Assembly: GCA_024275195.1 (NCBI GenBank)
Contig: JAJRZP010000093.1
Coordinates: 1 to 48,628, forward strand
DNA length: 48,628 nt
Reading direction: 5' to 3'
Origin: Chloroflexota bacterium
Lineage (GTDB): Bacteria > Chloroflexota > Dehalococcoidia > Lucifugimonadales > Lucifugimonadaceae
Both the position numbers and the translations under genes were made by a program. The notes under the pieces are model-generated. The model had not been told where the DNA came from, searched no databases, and was given only the letters and a program-made list of their open reading frames with translations. Positions 8,909 through 17,993 of the stretch are shown here, piece by piece. Numbering within the stretch: position 1 is the stretch's first letter; every line of letters begins with the position of its first letter.

Positions 8909-10234
8909 ATGACCGATCTTCCTGAAGCTCAGATACTTCCTATAACTGCCGATATCGGTGTCGATGGCCGTCTTATGATCGGCGGCTGCGACGTGCGGGA
9001 TCTTGTCGGAAAATTTGGCAGCCCACTGTACATCTATGATGAAGCTACCCTGAGAGACATCTGTCGCGATTTCGTTGGTAGCTTCACTGCTGAGTATCCG
9101 AATTCTCATATCGAGTACTCATCGAAGGCCTTCGCGAATCCGGCGATAGCCGAGATCATAGATCAAGAAGGTCTCGACATGGATGTCGTTACGGGCGGTG
9201 AACTCGCGGTTGCAATTGCCGCTAATTTCCCTCCCGAGCGGATGAATTTTCACGGGAACAACAAAGGCCGTGAGGAACTCGTCGAGGCACTTCAGTACGG
9301 CATCGGGATCGTCACGCTGGACTCGTTTGCCGAAATCGACCTGTTGAACGAAGTGGCGGGAGAGCTTGGTGTTACACAGCAGGTGATGCTGCGGCTTTCA
9401 CCAAGCATCGATCCCCACACGCATTTGCTTACCTCGACCGGCATTCTGGACTCCAAGTTCGGATTCTCGATCGAGACCGGTGATGCTGAACTTGCTGTCG
9501 AGCAGGCGATTGACAAAGAGTCGCTAGATGTCGTAGGTCTGCATTTTCATCTGGGATCCCCTATTTTCGAGTTGGAGCCGTACTCCGAGGCGATTGACTA
9601 TGTTTTACAGTTTGCCGCCAACATGCGGGACAGATACGGACTTGAGCTAAAGCGGTTCAGCCCCGGCGGTGGTTTCGCTATTGGGTATGTCTCCGACACT
9701 CTTCCACCTGCAATGAGCGAATACGCTAAAGAGATTGCAGTGGCCATCCGGAAAGGTTGCGACGCGTACGGTCTTGACGAGCCGGAAGTCTATCTCGAAC
9801 CTGGCAGGGCGATAGTCGGGCGGGCCGGGGTGGCTGTCTACACTGTCGGTGGTATCAAGACCATTCCAGATGTCCGCACTTACGTAAGTGTGGATGGTGG
9901 GATGGGCGACAACATTCGACCTGCTCTGTACGATTCGGAATATTCCGTTGTGCCTGTAGATCGTCCACTGGCACCTCGAAACCAGACCGTTACGGTTGCT
10001 GGAAAATTCTGCGAATCTGGGGATGTGCTGGCTCGTGATGTTGATCTGCCCGATCCGGCAACGGGCGATCTGCTCGCGCTGCCAGCTTCAGGAGCGTACT
10101 GCCTGATGATGGCCAGCAACTACAACATGCAGACCCGCCCGGCAGTCGTGTTGGTCAACGAAGGCAATGCACGTCTGATCCGCCGACGCGAAACCTATAG
10201 CGACCTTCTCGCTTCGAGTCTTGATATTGACTGA
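8909..10234 (+). CDS. lysA: Diaminopimelate decarboxylase
   Basis: Last step of lysine synthesis: meso-diaminopimelate to lysine and CO2, PLP-dependent. 441 residues of the alanine-racemase-like fold type III. The PLP Lys is K73 in YSSKAFANPAI. Further landmarks are GLHFHLGSPI, SPGGGFAIGY (phosphate binding), EPGRAIVGRAG, KFCESGDVLARD (catalytic Cys) and GAYCLMMASNYN. The ATG start is clear. The preceding 262 nt after selD hold no gene I can support. The 3' end overlaps holB by 14 nt. Confidence 0.96.
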   Translation: MTDLPEAQILPITADIGVDGRLMIGGCDVRDLVGKFGSPLYIYDEATLRDICRDFVGSFTAEYPNSHIEYSSKAFANPAIAEIIDQEGLDMDVVTGGELAVAIAANFPPERMNFHGNNKGREELVEALQYGIGIVTLDSFAEIDLLNEVAGELGVTQQVMLRLSPSIDPHTHLLTSTGILDSKFGFSIETGDAELAVEQAIDKESLDVVGLHFHLGSPIFELEPYSEAIDYVLQFAANMRDRYGLELKRFSPGGGFAIGYVSDTLPPAMSEYAKEIAVAIRKGCDAYGLDEPEVYLEPGRAIVGRAGVAVYTVGGIKTIPDVRTYVSVDGGMGDNIRPALYDSEYSVVPVDRPLAPRNQTVTVAGKFCESGDVLARDVDLPDPATGDLLALPASGAYCLMMASNYNMQTRPAVVLVNEGNARLIRRRETYSDLLASSLDID

Positions 10235-11369
10235 TCCCGTTTCACCTGTCACCAAACGTCCACCAGTTGTCGGATGGACGACGTTCGGGCATCCGGGTGC
10301 GATACGACTCCTTTCAAAGTCATATGAAACCGGTCGGCTCGCCCATGCATATCTGATCACCGGTCCAGACAAGGTTGGCAAGCGGACGCTGGCACTTGAT
10401 ATTGCAGGCATGGTCAATAGTGAGCCGGTGGTCGACATGTTCGGTGAGGCTCCAAATATCGACCTTGCGTCTTCGCATCATGCCGAGCGTATTCGCAAGG
10501 GGATTCACTCGGATGTGGAGGTCATTGACCCCGATACCGAACTTGAAACCGACAACCGTCGGACGAACCTGAATGACGACGGTACGGCTCGGGAGCGCCA
10601 GACAATCTCGATTCTTCACGTTCAGCAGATGATCCGACACTCAGCAACGAAGGCTTTCGAGGGTTCCCGAAAAGTATTTATTTTCGATGGAGCTCACCAG
10701 ATGGTGGAGGCCGCATCGAACGCGTTTCTCAAGACTCTTGAGGAGCCTTCGGAAGATGTAATGATCGTGCTAACTGCGCCATCGGCAGACCTGCTGCCGG
10801 AGACTGTCGTTTCGCGTTGCCAACTGATTCAACTGCGACCAGTCGATACGGTGGTCATTGAACAAGAACTAGTTCAACGGCTTGGAGTTGACGAACCGCT
10901 GGCGAGTTCGTTGTCACGGCTGGCCCGCGGTTGTCCGGGGTGGGCAATTGACGCGTTCAACGACCCCACGATTGTTGATGGGCACAATCAGGCGGTGTTG
11001 AGATTTGCTGGGATTATCACTGGGAATATTGAAGAGCGGTTCAGGTACGCTCGGCAGACAGGGGGGCAGTTCTGGCGAGATCGTGAGACCGTCCTTGCCG
11101 AAATGCAGCGGTGGCTTGAGTGGTGGCGCGACGTGGCTATGATGAGGCACAAACTCGTCGATTACGTGACAAACACCGAGTGGAAAGACTTGCTATCCGA
11201 GATCGCAGGCCAGCTAAAAGAGGCGCAAATATCGGGGGCCATCACGTCGATTCAGGAAGCTCAATCAGCGCTTGAGGCGAACGCCTTACCGCAGCTAACG
11301 CTTGAGGTGCTGATGCTCGATTTACCGTGGGTCGATCCGGCAAAAGTGCCATCTCTGACGATCGAGTAG
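10221..11369 (+). CDS. holB: DNA polymerase III delta-prime subunit (clamp loader)
   Basis: Part of the clamp-loader complex that opens the beta clamp. 382 residues with an AAA+ core: a P-loop-like ITGPDKVGKRTLA, a sensor region RKVFIFDGAHQM, the conserved ASNAFLKTLEEPSEDVMIVL, and the SRC motif (VVSRCQ). The zinc-binding Cys cluster usual in many clamp-loader subunits is absent; a 40-residue acidic insert replaces that region. The C-terminal collar is helical. The TTG start at 10221 lies inside lysA, so translation is probably coupled. The GK of the P-loop is retained, so nucleotide binding cannot be excluded. Confidence 0.9.
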   Translation: MILTDPVSPVTKRPPVVGWTTFGHPGAIRLLSKSYETGRLAHAYLITGPDKVGKRTLALDIAGMVNSEPVVDMFGEAPNIDLASSHHAERIRKGIHSDVEVIDPDTELETDNRRTNLNDDGTARERQTISILHVQQMIRHSATKAFEGSRKVFIFDGAHQMVEAASNAFLKTLEEPSEDVMIVLTAPSADLLPETVVSRCQLIQLRPVDTVVIEQELVQRLGVDEPLASSLSRLARGCPGWAIDAFNDPTIVDGHNQAVLRFAGIITGNIEERFRYARQTGGQFWRDRETVLAEMQRWLEWWRDVAMMRHKLVDYVTNTEWKDLLSEIAGQLKEAQISGAITSIQEAQSALEANALPQLTLEVLMLDLPWVDPAKVPSLTIE

Positions 11370-11505
11370 TTTGGTTGTGGGTTCTCAAATGCCATGATCG
11401 GTGTAGAAGGCTTGCTGACCTACCTCCTGTCGCGCTGCCAGAGAAGTGCGTTTGGTTGAGGCGTGCGCACAATACGCGTCCGAGCAACGATAGATGACTG
11501 AGGAT

Positions 11506-12075
11506 CTAGTCGCCGACGGCGATTGCGGCACCGAAAGCGCCCGATGATGGATTCGATTCTGGAACAAGCCAGGGCACGAATGGCAGCCACGTCGCTTTGA
11601 GGGACTGCAGCTTGAGGAACGAGTATGGATTGGGGCGAGGCTCGTAGGGTTTGTTACGTAGCCTCATTCCCGCTTCCTGGGGCGTTCGGCCAGCCTTTCG
11701 ATGATTACATGCCTTGCAAGCACTAACGATATTCGTCCAAGTGTGCTCACCACCTTTGCAGCGAGGTCGAACGTGGTCGATAGTCATATCACGAGGCTTT
11801 GCCCCGCAGTACTGGCAGGAGTGGTTGTCGCGAGTGAAGACTTCGTTACGTGACATTTTTCTACGCTGCAACGGGCGCCTGACCATGTAGACGAGCCGGA
11901 TCACGTCGGGTCGATCGAAGATGTCACTCACCGTGTGAACGTACTCACCCGTATCCTGAACCGATTCTGCCTTGCCTTTGCCCACGAGCTTGACCGCCCT
12001 GCGAATATCGCAGATGTTGAGTGGCTGATAGTTCTGATTGAGCACCAGTACTGGTGCCCGGGTACTCTCGGTCAT
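11506..12075 (-). CDS. HNH endonuclease domain protein
   Basis: 189 residues. An N-terminal region VLVLNQNYQPLNICDIRRAVKLV is typical of a widespread chromosomal HNH family, not of intron-encoded enzymes. The HNH core has CQYCG, then DHVRPRCKGGEHTWTNIVSACKACNHRKAGRTP: two CxxC zinc pairs, the DH metal/catalytic pair, the middle Asn and the final His-Arg. Its biological role is not established; housekeeping context argues against a selfish element. It shares the minus strand with cvpA (115-nt gap) and is convergent with holB. The 136-nt gap after holB shows no clear terminator. Confidence 0.88.
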   Translation of the reverse strand: MTESTRAPVLVLNQNYQPLNICDIRRAVKLVGKGKAESVQDTGEYVHTVSDIFDRPDVIRLVYMVRRPLQRRKMSRNEVFTRDNHSCQYCGAKPRDMTIDHVRPRCKGGEHTWTNIVSACKACNHRKAGRTPQEAGMRLRNKPYEPRPNPYSFLKLQSLKATWLPFVPWLVPESNPSSGAFGAAIAVGD

Positions 12076-12189
12076 CTCGATTTTCCGAATGCGGAGGTGT
12101 CTGAGTCGCTACTCGCGTGAACTAAATAGTACGGCCTGCTGCATCCTGCCGATACATCTTGTTACGGAGTTGGCTCGCTGCAGGCGCGG

Positions 12190-12837
12190 TCACTCTTGCT
12201 GTTCAATTGCCATTTCGAGCCTGTCGAGTGCAACCCCGAATTCTTCGGGGGCGAAATCGATTACGAAACTTCGAAGGTTCAACAGCGATGGAACTACTTG
12301 AGACTCGACCAACCACGTACGGCCATTTTCACGCCCAAGATCCTGTGCGAAAGCGATTGTGCGACCGGTGATTTCGTCTTTTAAGCCTTCGATACCGTCG
12401 GTCATCACATCGTCGATGCTGATTCCAGACTCAGCGGGGGCAACGTCTTCAACGAAAGAATAGCGGGCGAGAACAGTCATCACCCCACCGGCGATCAGGA
12501 CACCGGCGACGAGCCCGATCACAATGCCTCCGAGGCTGTCGACCCAGCCCATGAACGTAACTTTGAGAGCCTTTTTAATTATCGATCCGACGATACGACT
12601 GGCAATGAAGACAGCGACGAAGATGATCACATACCCTATCGCGGTCGAAAGAGCTTCACTCTCGACACCATCCCAGATTAGCGAAAGAACTCGACCGGCG
12701 AACAGTCCACTGAGGAAAAGTGCCACGTAGACAGCGACTGCATTGAGAACAGCGGTAACTAGCCCAGTTTTGTATCCCCACAGTGCGGTCAGTGCAAAGG
12801 CTATGACTAGCACCCAATCAAGAACGTTCATTTCCAA
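12190..12837 (-). CDS. CvpA family membrane protein
   Basis: 215 residues with four hydrophobic segments in the first 130 (about 5-22, 27-50, 64-85 and 100-124). The family motif WVDSLGGIVIGLVAGVLIAGG is clear. CvpA proteins affect colicin V production and envelope functions; the molecular activity is poorly defined. The hydrophilic C-terminal 90 residues end in a helix (EFGVALDRLEMAIEQQE) that may be a coiled coil. It starts ATG at 12837 and is divergent from cmk across a 199-nt gap in which I see no gene. Confidence 0.88.
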   Translation of the reverse strand: MEMNVLDWVLVIAFALTALWGYKTGLVTAVLNAVAVYVALFLSGLFAGRVLSLIWDGVESEALSTAIGYVIIFVAVFIASRIVGSIIKKALKVTFMGWVDSLGGIVIGLVAGVLIAGGVMTVLARYSFVEDVAPAESGISIDDVMTDGIEGLKDEITGRTIAFAQDLGRENGRTWLVESQVVPSLLNLRSFVIDFAPEEFGVALDRLEMAIEQQE

Positions 12838-13036
12838 ATATCTCCACTATCAGCAGATGAGCGCATCGACTCATTTACACGATGGTATCGGCAAAACGTT
12901 ACCTGAGCATTGATAACACGTGAGTGCCGCGTGACCGGGATTTTAGCAGCAGACGATTATGCTTCTACGAGTGTATTTAGCACGAATGTGATCCAATATG
13001 TATTGGGGATTACCCCGAGAAGCGGACGGAGATATC

Positions 13037-13723
13037 TTGCCAGATACAAAACCTGTGGTTCCTTCAATAGCGATCGATGGTCCCGCGGTGTCGGGCAAAA
13101 CTTCAGTTGGCAGGGCACTTGCTCAGAGAATCGGATACCGACTCCTAGACACTGGCCTGATGTACCGGGCGGCAACTTGGAACGCAATACAGAACAATGT
13201 TGACGTTGGTGACGAAGCTGCTGTTTCTGCTGCGACCGAAGACATGGTCTTCTTGGTGGAAGATGGCGTGGATGGCGAGAACCTGATTTTTGTGAACGGT
13301 GAAGACGTTACCCGGTATTTACACACCCAAGCAGTCGATGATTCGGTATCCGCGGTATCTGCAGTGGGAAGGGTTCGGGAAATTATGGTCGCCGAGCAAC
13401 GTCGGCTGGCGGGTGAAGGCGGAATTGTGGTTGTCGGCCGGGACATCGGCACGGTCGTGATCCCCGAATCTCCCCTGAAGATCTACTTGACGGCGTCAGC
13501 TCGAACACGCGCAATTCGCCGACATCGTGAATTTGTTGCAGATGGCACGGAAGTAGAGTTAGAGGATATTCTGCATTCGATGGAACGTCGGGACCTTGCG
13601 GATTCTTCTCGAAAGAACTCGCCACTGAGACCTGCTGACGATGCGCAGGTTGTCGATACGGACGATCTAACGTTGGATCAGGTCGTTGATCGATTGGTCG
13701 AGCTCACGAAGGATGTTGTTTAA
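13037..13723 (+). CDS. cmk: Cytidylate kinase
   Basis: Phosphorylates CMP/dCMP with ATP. From TTG at 13037 (GGAG 5 nt upstream) the protein is 228 residues. The P-loop is GPAVSGKT at about 15-22, then LDTGLMYRAATW (CMP-site signature), VVVGRDIGTVVIP and a lid region RRHREFVADGTEVE. An ATG 13 codons upstream (12998) has no ribosome binding site and adds no conserved sequence. The last A of the TAA stop is the first base of the plsC ATG, so cmk-plsC-glmS form one tight operon. Confidence 0.95.
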   Translation: MPDTKPVVPSIAIDGPAVSGKTSVGRALAQRIGYRLLDTGLMYRAATWNAIQNNVDVGDEAAVSAATEDMVFLVEDGVDGENLIFVNGEDVTRYLHTQAVDDSVSAVSAVGRVREIMVAEQRRLAGEGGIVVVGRDIGTVVIPESPLKIYLTASARTRAIRRHREFVADGTEVELEDILHSMERRDLADSSRKNSPLRPADDAQVVDTDDLTLDQVVDRLVELTKDVV

Positions 13724-14427
13724 TGGCCCAGTGGCTGTTCCCTTTTTGCAATGCGGGGTTCAAAACCACTCTCAAACTCTTCTCCGATTTCGATATCGAG
13801 GGCCGAGAGAACATTCCCGAAACCGGGCCTTTACTCGTGGCTTCAAACCACCTTTCGAACCTCGACCCAGCGATAGTTGCCGCTGCATTGCCAAAGCCTC
13901 CTGTATTTTTGGCCAAGAGAGAACTGTTCAAGTATCCGATAGCCTCTTCGCTGATGCGAGGCTACGGGGCGTTCCCGGTAGATCGCACGCGAGCCGATGT
14001 TCGAGCCCTCAACTGGATAACCCGCCAGTTGTTGATCGAACACCGAATTGCAATCGTGTTTCCTGAGGGCACTCGTAGCAAAGTGGGGGGTCTCCTGAAA
14101 GGGCAGCCCGGTCTTGCGCATATCGCGATGTCCACCGGAGTCCCGGTCATTCCATTCGCACTTACCGGATCAGAGAAACTTCAGCACCCGTTAAAAGTTT
14201 TGAAACCAACAGCAACTCTCAGGTTGAAAATCGGCAAGCCGTTTATTGCCGCAGGGTTATCGGATCGGGTGTCGCGGGAGAAAGCGGCAGATGTGACAAC
14301 TGAAATAATGGTTCGAATCGCAAAAATGCTTCCCGAAGCAAATCAGGGCGCATATTCTGGGATGGGTGATCTGAAATTTACCGAAACTACCGAGTACGAA
14401 TGGTCGAACAGTGGGGTAACTCTCTAG
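13723..14427 (+). CDS. plsC: 1-acyl-sn-glycerol-3-phosphate acyltransferase
   Basis: Acylates lysophosphatidic acid to phosphatidic acid at the membrane. 234 residues with the acyltransferase blocks in order: NHLSNLD (HX4D catalytic), then GYGAFPVDRTRAD, FPEGTRSKVGG (glycerol-phosphate binding) and VIPFALTGS. A hydrophobic N-terminus should associate with the membrane. It overlaps cmk by one base and abuts glmS with no spacer (TAG directly followed by GTG). The cmk-plsC pairing is common in bacteria. Confidence 0.94.
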   Translation: MAQWLFPFCNAGFKTTLKLFSDFDIEGRENIPETGPLLVASNHLSNLDPAIVAAALPKPPVFLAKRELFKYPIASSLMRGYGAFPVDRTRADVRALNWITRQLLIEHRIAIVFPEGTRSKVGGLLKGQPGLAHIAMSTGVPVIPFALTGSEKLQHPLKVLKPTATLRLKIGKPFIAAGLSDRVSREKAADVTTEIMVRIAKMLPEANQGAYSGMGDLKFTETTEYEWSNSGVTL

Positions 14428-16281
14428 GTGTGCGGAATATTTGCATATGCGGGGACCGAGAACGCGGTGCCGTTGCTGATCGAGGGTCTTCGATCGGTCG
14501 AGTATCGCGGCTACGACTCTGCGGGAATTTCGGTTATCGATGGTTCTGGTGCCATCCAGACAGTGAAGAGAGGTGACCACAAGTCTTCGCTCTCGAATCT
14601 GGCGGAGGCAGTAAGTGATCGTCGGGTTTCAGGTACCGTTGGGATCGGTCACACCCGCTGGGCAACGCATGGTGAGGTGAACCATACGAATTCGCACCCT
14701 CACTCCTCGAGCAATGGACTGGTCTCGATTGCCCACAACGGCATCATCGAGAATTTCCTCGAACTCAAAGATGAACTGGTGGATTCAGGAGTCGAGTTCA
14801 GGTCTGATACCGATTCGGAAGTACTGGCACATCTTGTCGGACGCGCCGTCGAATCGGGAAGTAGCCTCAGAGATGCTGTTGTTGCTGCTGCCAGTCGAGT
14901 GAAGGGTAATACTGCTGTGGTTGCGGTGTCTGCCAATGAACCCGAGATAGTTGTTGGACTGAGAGTGGGAAATGCCGGTGGGATCGTGGTTGGCAAGAAC
15001 GACGACTCGGCGGTGATGGCATCCGACACCATTGCCCTTCTTCCGTACACATCGGAGGTGATTTATCTGGAGCCGGGTGAGGTGGTTGAGATCGAGCAAG
15101 GCAAGGTTCGCCTGTTTGATCTTGATGGCTCACCCATTTCTCGTGAACCTATCGTTACCGCCCAGAACTTCGAAGCTGCACAAAAAGGCAATTATCCACA
15201 CTTCATGGCGAAAGAGATTGCCGAGCAACCCGACGCGGTGCAGAGCGCAATGCGAGGCCGGGTCGATATTGCATCGGGGACTCTTTCACTTCCAGAGTTG
15301 TCGTTAGAACGAGAGCATTTTGGATCGATCGATCGAGTGATACTCACCGGTATGGGTACCTCGCTCCACGCAGCGATGTTCGGTGCGTCAGTTATCGAAT
15401 CTCTCGCCCGTATTCCTTCGATCGCCGAAAACTCATCCGAACTGCGATATCGAAATCCGGTAATCGGACCGAGCACACTCGTTGTAGCAGTAACTCAATC
15501 GGGAGAGACTGCCGATACTCTGGCGGCGATGGAGCATGCCAGAAGTGCGGGCGCACCTCAGGCTGTTGTGTTGGAACTTGAGGGTTCGCAGGCGACGAGA
15601 ATTGCCGATTTCACATTGCCTATTCGTGCCGGTCAGGAGATCGGAGTAGCCTCGACAAAGACGATGATCGCCAGCATGACGACGCTGCTGCAGTTGGCGG
15701 TCGTACTCGCTGAGGGAAGAGGTGTTGTTGGTTCGGTTCAGGTTGAAAAAATCGTTGAGGCGATTGCTGAACTCCCTTCACTGGTTGCGACCACTTTGGG
15801 ATTGAACGGGCAGGTCTCAAAACTGGCGACGCGACTTTCTGAGTTCGAAGATCTGCTCTACCTTGGCCGGGGAGCCCAGTTGCCAATTGCTCTAGAAGGC
15901 GCACTCAAGATGAAAGAGCTTGCTTATATCCATGCTGAGGGCTATCCCGCTGGAGAAATGAAGCACGGCGTAAATGCACTTCTCGGACCCGAGATGGCGA
16001 CGGTCGTTTCGGCACCAAAGAACGATCTTTACGAAAAGATGCTGTCGAATATCAGCGAGGTAAAAGCCCGTGGGGGAGAGGTGGCGGTGATTGCAACCGA
16101 GGGTGACGAGATTGTTGGTCGCGTTGCCGATCACGTAATCCTTGTCCCAGACTGTCCAGAGCTATTGCAGCCGTTCGTAACATTGGTGCCGATGCAGATT
16201 CTCGCCTATGAGACCGCGCTGGCGCTTGGGCGAGATCCCGACAAGCCGCGGAACCTGGCGAAGACGGTCACGGTCGAGTAG
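14428..16281 (+). CDS. glmS: Glutamine--fructose-6-phosphate aminotransferase (isomerizing)
   Basis: Makes glucosamine-6-phosphate for peptidoglycan precursors. 617 residues, full length. The start is GTG, giving M-CGIFAYAG; Cys2 becomes the N-terminal nucleophile of the glutaminase domain after Met removal. Glutaminase landmarks are RGYDSAGIS, GHTRWATHG and HNGIIENF. Two SIS domains follow from about residue 290, with GMGTSLHAA, TQSGETADTLAAM and LGRGAQLPIALEGALKMKELAYIHAEGYPAGEMKHG. It is the third gene of the cmk operon. No riboswitch-type leader is possible given the zero spacing. Confidence 0.97.
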   Translation: MCGIFAYAGTENAVPLLIEGLRSVEYRGYDSAGISVIDGSGAIQTVKRGDHKSSLSNLAEAVSDRRVSGTVGIGHTRWATHGEVNHTNSHPHSSSNGLVSIAHNGIIENFLELKDELVDSGVEFRSDTDSEVLAHLVGRAVESGSSLRDAVVAAASRVKGNTAVVAVSANEPEIVVGLRVGNAGGIVVGKNDDSAVMASDTIALLPYTSEVIYLEPGEVVEIEQGKVRLFDLDGSPISREPIVTAQNFEAAQKGNYPHFMAKEIAEQPDAVQSAMRGRVDIASGTLSLPELSLEREHFGSIDRVILTGMGTSLHAAMFGASVIESLARIPSIAENSSELRYRNPVIGPSTLVVAVTQSGETADTLAAMEHARSAGAPQAVVLELEGSQATRIADFTLPIRAGQEIGVASTKTMIASMTTLLQLAVVLAEGRGVVGSVQVEKIVEAIAELPSLVATTLGLNGQVSKLATRLSEFEDLLYLGRGAQLPIALEGALKMKELAYIHAEGYPAGEMKHGVNALLGPEMATVVSAPKNDLYEKMLSNISEVKARGGEVAVIATEGDEIVGRVADHVILVPDCPELLQPFVTLVPMQILAYETALALGRDPDKPRNLAKTVTVE

Positions 16282-16445
16282 CCAGAAATCACGGATCGTT
16301 GAATGTCGGGTGGTGCTCCCCAATTAAGGTGCAGGTTGCCATGATGCGTTTTTCGACTTTCTGGGTGCTTCCGAGGGATCTCCGATGGTGACGGCTATCC
16401 CAGTTAGACGTTTCGTGGTTGGCTTGTGTTGGCAATGATTGCCGC

Positions 16446-16484
16446 GAGGTTCCCTCTCATATGTAAACAACCTCTATGAGAGTT
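16446..16484. repeat. Dispersed intergenic repeat, copy 1
   Basis: The core CATATGTAAACAACCTC (16458-16474) recurs exactly at 47069-47085. Copy 1 can fold in more than one way: CTCTCAT pairs with ATGAGAG, or GAGGTT (16446-16451) with AACCTC (16469-16474). It lies in the 207-nt gap between glmS and the convergent tsaD. I recognise nothing else in that gap. Confidence 0.55.
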
Positions 16485-16488
16485 ACAG

Positions 16489-17547
16489 CTATATCAGTGA
16501 ACTGGTTCCGATCCGCAGGCTGGGGATCACGTCGAGATCCCAATCGTCACGTCGGCCGTTCCGAAAATTCACGAGGCCGCTCATTGCAATCATCGCACCA
16601 TTGTCGGTGCAGAGCTTGAACGGCGGTATTGCTACGGGGAGTGGCGATTTACTTTCGAGAGACGCTCGCAGTGGTCCATTCGCGGCGACGCCACCGACAA
16701 GAACAATGCCGACACATGCCTCACGTTTGGCGGCGGCAATCGTCTTCGTTACCAGCACGTCAACGACCGAGTCTTGAAACGCCTTCGCCAACCCGGCGAT
16801 GATCTGTGGGTCGGCAGCTTCGCCTGACGCTCCGGGTGGATAGATACCGAGGGCTCTCGCCCGATTCAGCACTGCAGTTTTTAATCCGCTGAAAGAGAAT
16901 TCATCGGTTCCACGCATCCACGCCCGCGGCAGCGGCTCCGCGTCGGGTGCGTTCTCTGCGACGCGTTGAATCTCAGGGCCACCCGGGTATCGCAGCCCCA
17001 GAACCCGCGCAGCTTTATCGAATGCCTCACCCGCCGCATCGTCTCTCGTCTCGCCGAGCAGTCGAAATTTACCGTGATCCTCAAGCAGTACGAGTTCGGT
17101 ATGTCCACCTGAAACCACGAGGCACATTATCGGCTGCTCACCGACAAGTTCCTGAAACGGTTTCGGACCGTAATCCTCAGTGCGCGCCCATGCACCGTAG
17201 ACGTGCCCATCCATGTGATTCACGCCGACAAATGGGACTCCGAGCGCGGCCGAAAGACCTTTGGCGAAGTTCAGGCCGACGATCAGCGAGCCGGCAAGTC
17301 CGGGGCCATGGGTTGCCGTAACCGCTTCGATGTCGCCCCAGTCGATCCCTGCGTCAATGATCGCCTGTTCGCATACCGGGCGTATGTCGAGTACATGCTG
17401 CCGTGAAGCCACTTCGGGGACTATTCCCCCATAGCGGGCGTGAAGATCCACCTGCGTTGCAACTACATTCGCGAGAACACGACCGTCGCCATCGACTACG
17501 CCGACAGAAGTCTCATCACAGCTTGTTTCGATTCCTAATACATTCAT
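16489..17547 (-). CDS. tsaD: tRNA N6-adenosine threonylcarbamoyltransferase
   Basis: Catalytic subunit for t6A37 modification of ANN-decoding tRNAs. 352 residues. Family signatures are LGIETSCDETSVGVVD at the N-terminus, ARYGGIVPEVASRQH (metal-binding His), GVNHMDGHVYGAW (second metal-binding His pair), VSGGHTELVL, and GGVAANGPLRASLESK with FKLCTDNGAMIA at the C-terminus. All are intact. ATG at 17547. Partner genes tsaB, tsaC and tsaE are not in the window. It is convergent with glmS. Confidence 0.97.
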   Translation of the reverse strand: MNVLGIETSCDETSVGVVDGDGRVLANVVATQVDLHARYGGIVPEVASRQHVLDIRPVCEQAIIDAGIDWGDIEAVTATHGPGLAGSLIVGLNFAKGLSAALGVPFVGVNHMDGHVYGAWARTEDYGPKPFQELVGEQPIMCLVVSGGHTELVLLEDHGKFRLLGETRDDAAGEAFDKAARVLGLRYPGGPEIQRVAENAPDAEPLPRAWMRGTDEFSFSGLKTAVLNRARALGIYPPGASGEAADPQIIAGLAKAFQDSVVDVLVTKTIAAAKREACVGIVLVGGVAANGPLRASLESKSPLPVAIPPFKLCTDNGAMIAMSGLVNFRNGRRDDWDLDVIPSLRIGTSSLI

Positions 17548-17742
17548 ATCAATACATCCAATGTACTGCCCAAGCCCGCCAAATTACCCACGGAAAGCCA
17601 GTACATTTTGTCATGATCGAGAATAGACTCATCGACACGGATAATTTCCGACATAGATAAAACCCCTGAGTTCTTCATGCGATCCGCAGGTGCCTGCCTG
17701 CTAACTTCGCCGAGGTTCTCGACAGGGAGAGAGTGAACGACT

Positions 17743-17943
17743 TTGGATTCGAATAACTGGCCTGAGTGTATGAGTTGCGAAGAGGGTCGCCTTGTACCTC
17801 TGTCGGATTTCGGGGCACAGGGTGCCGCAGTCCACTACAAGGCGTGGGTCTGCACGAACCCTGACTGTGAATTTAACCTGAAGATTCGAAACGGTGAAAT
17901 TCACCTGAACGAGCCGATCATACGCGGTGCCCGCGTCCGATAG
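17743..17943 (+). CDS. Small zinc-ribbon-like protein
   Basis: 66 residues from TTG at 17743, after GGGAGAGAG about 10 nt upstream. It has CMSC near residue 9 and CTNPDC (CxxxxC) near residue 37, the spacing of a short zinc ribbon. The rest is polar and beta-rich (KAWVCTNPDCEFNLKIRNGEI). No membrane segment. It precedes the sortase-like gene by 50 nt on the same strand. I do not recognise the family; a nucleic-acid or protein-binding role is only a guess. Confidence 0.7.
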   Translation: MDSNNWPECMSCEEGRLVPLSDFGAQGAAVHYKAWVCTNPDCEFNLKIRNGEIHLNEPIIRGARVR

Positions 17944-17993
17944 CATTAGACCATTCAATCCGTGCCGACTCTGAAGTCGTAGCAGGAACCAGG

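Noticed and set aside
11506-12075. HNH gene as a homing endonuclease or mobile intron
   Set aside because: No interrupted gene, intron or intein nearby, and the N-terminal region is typical of a stable chromosomal family.
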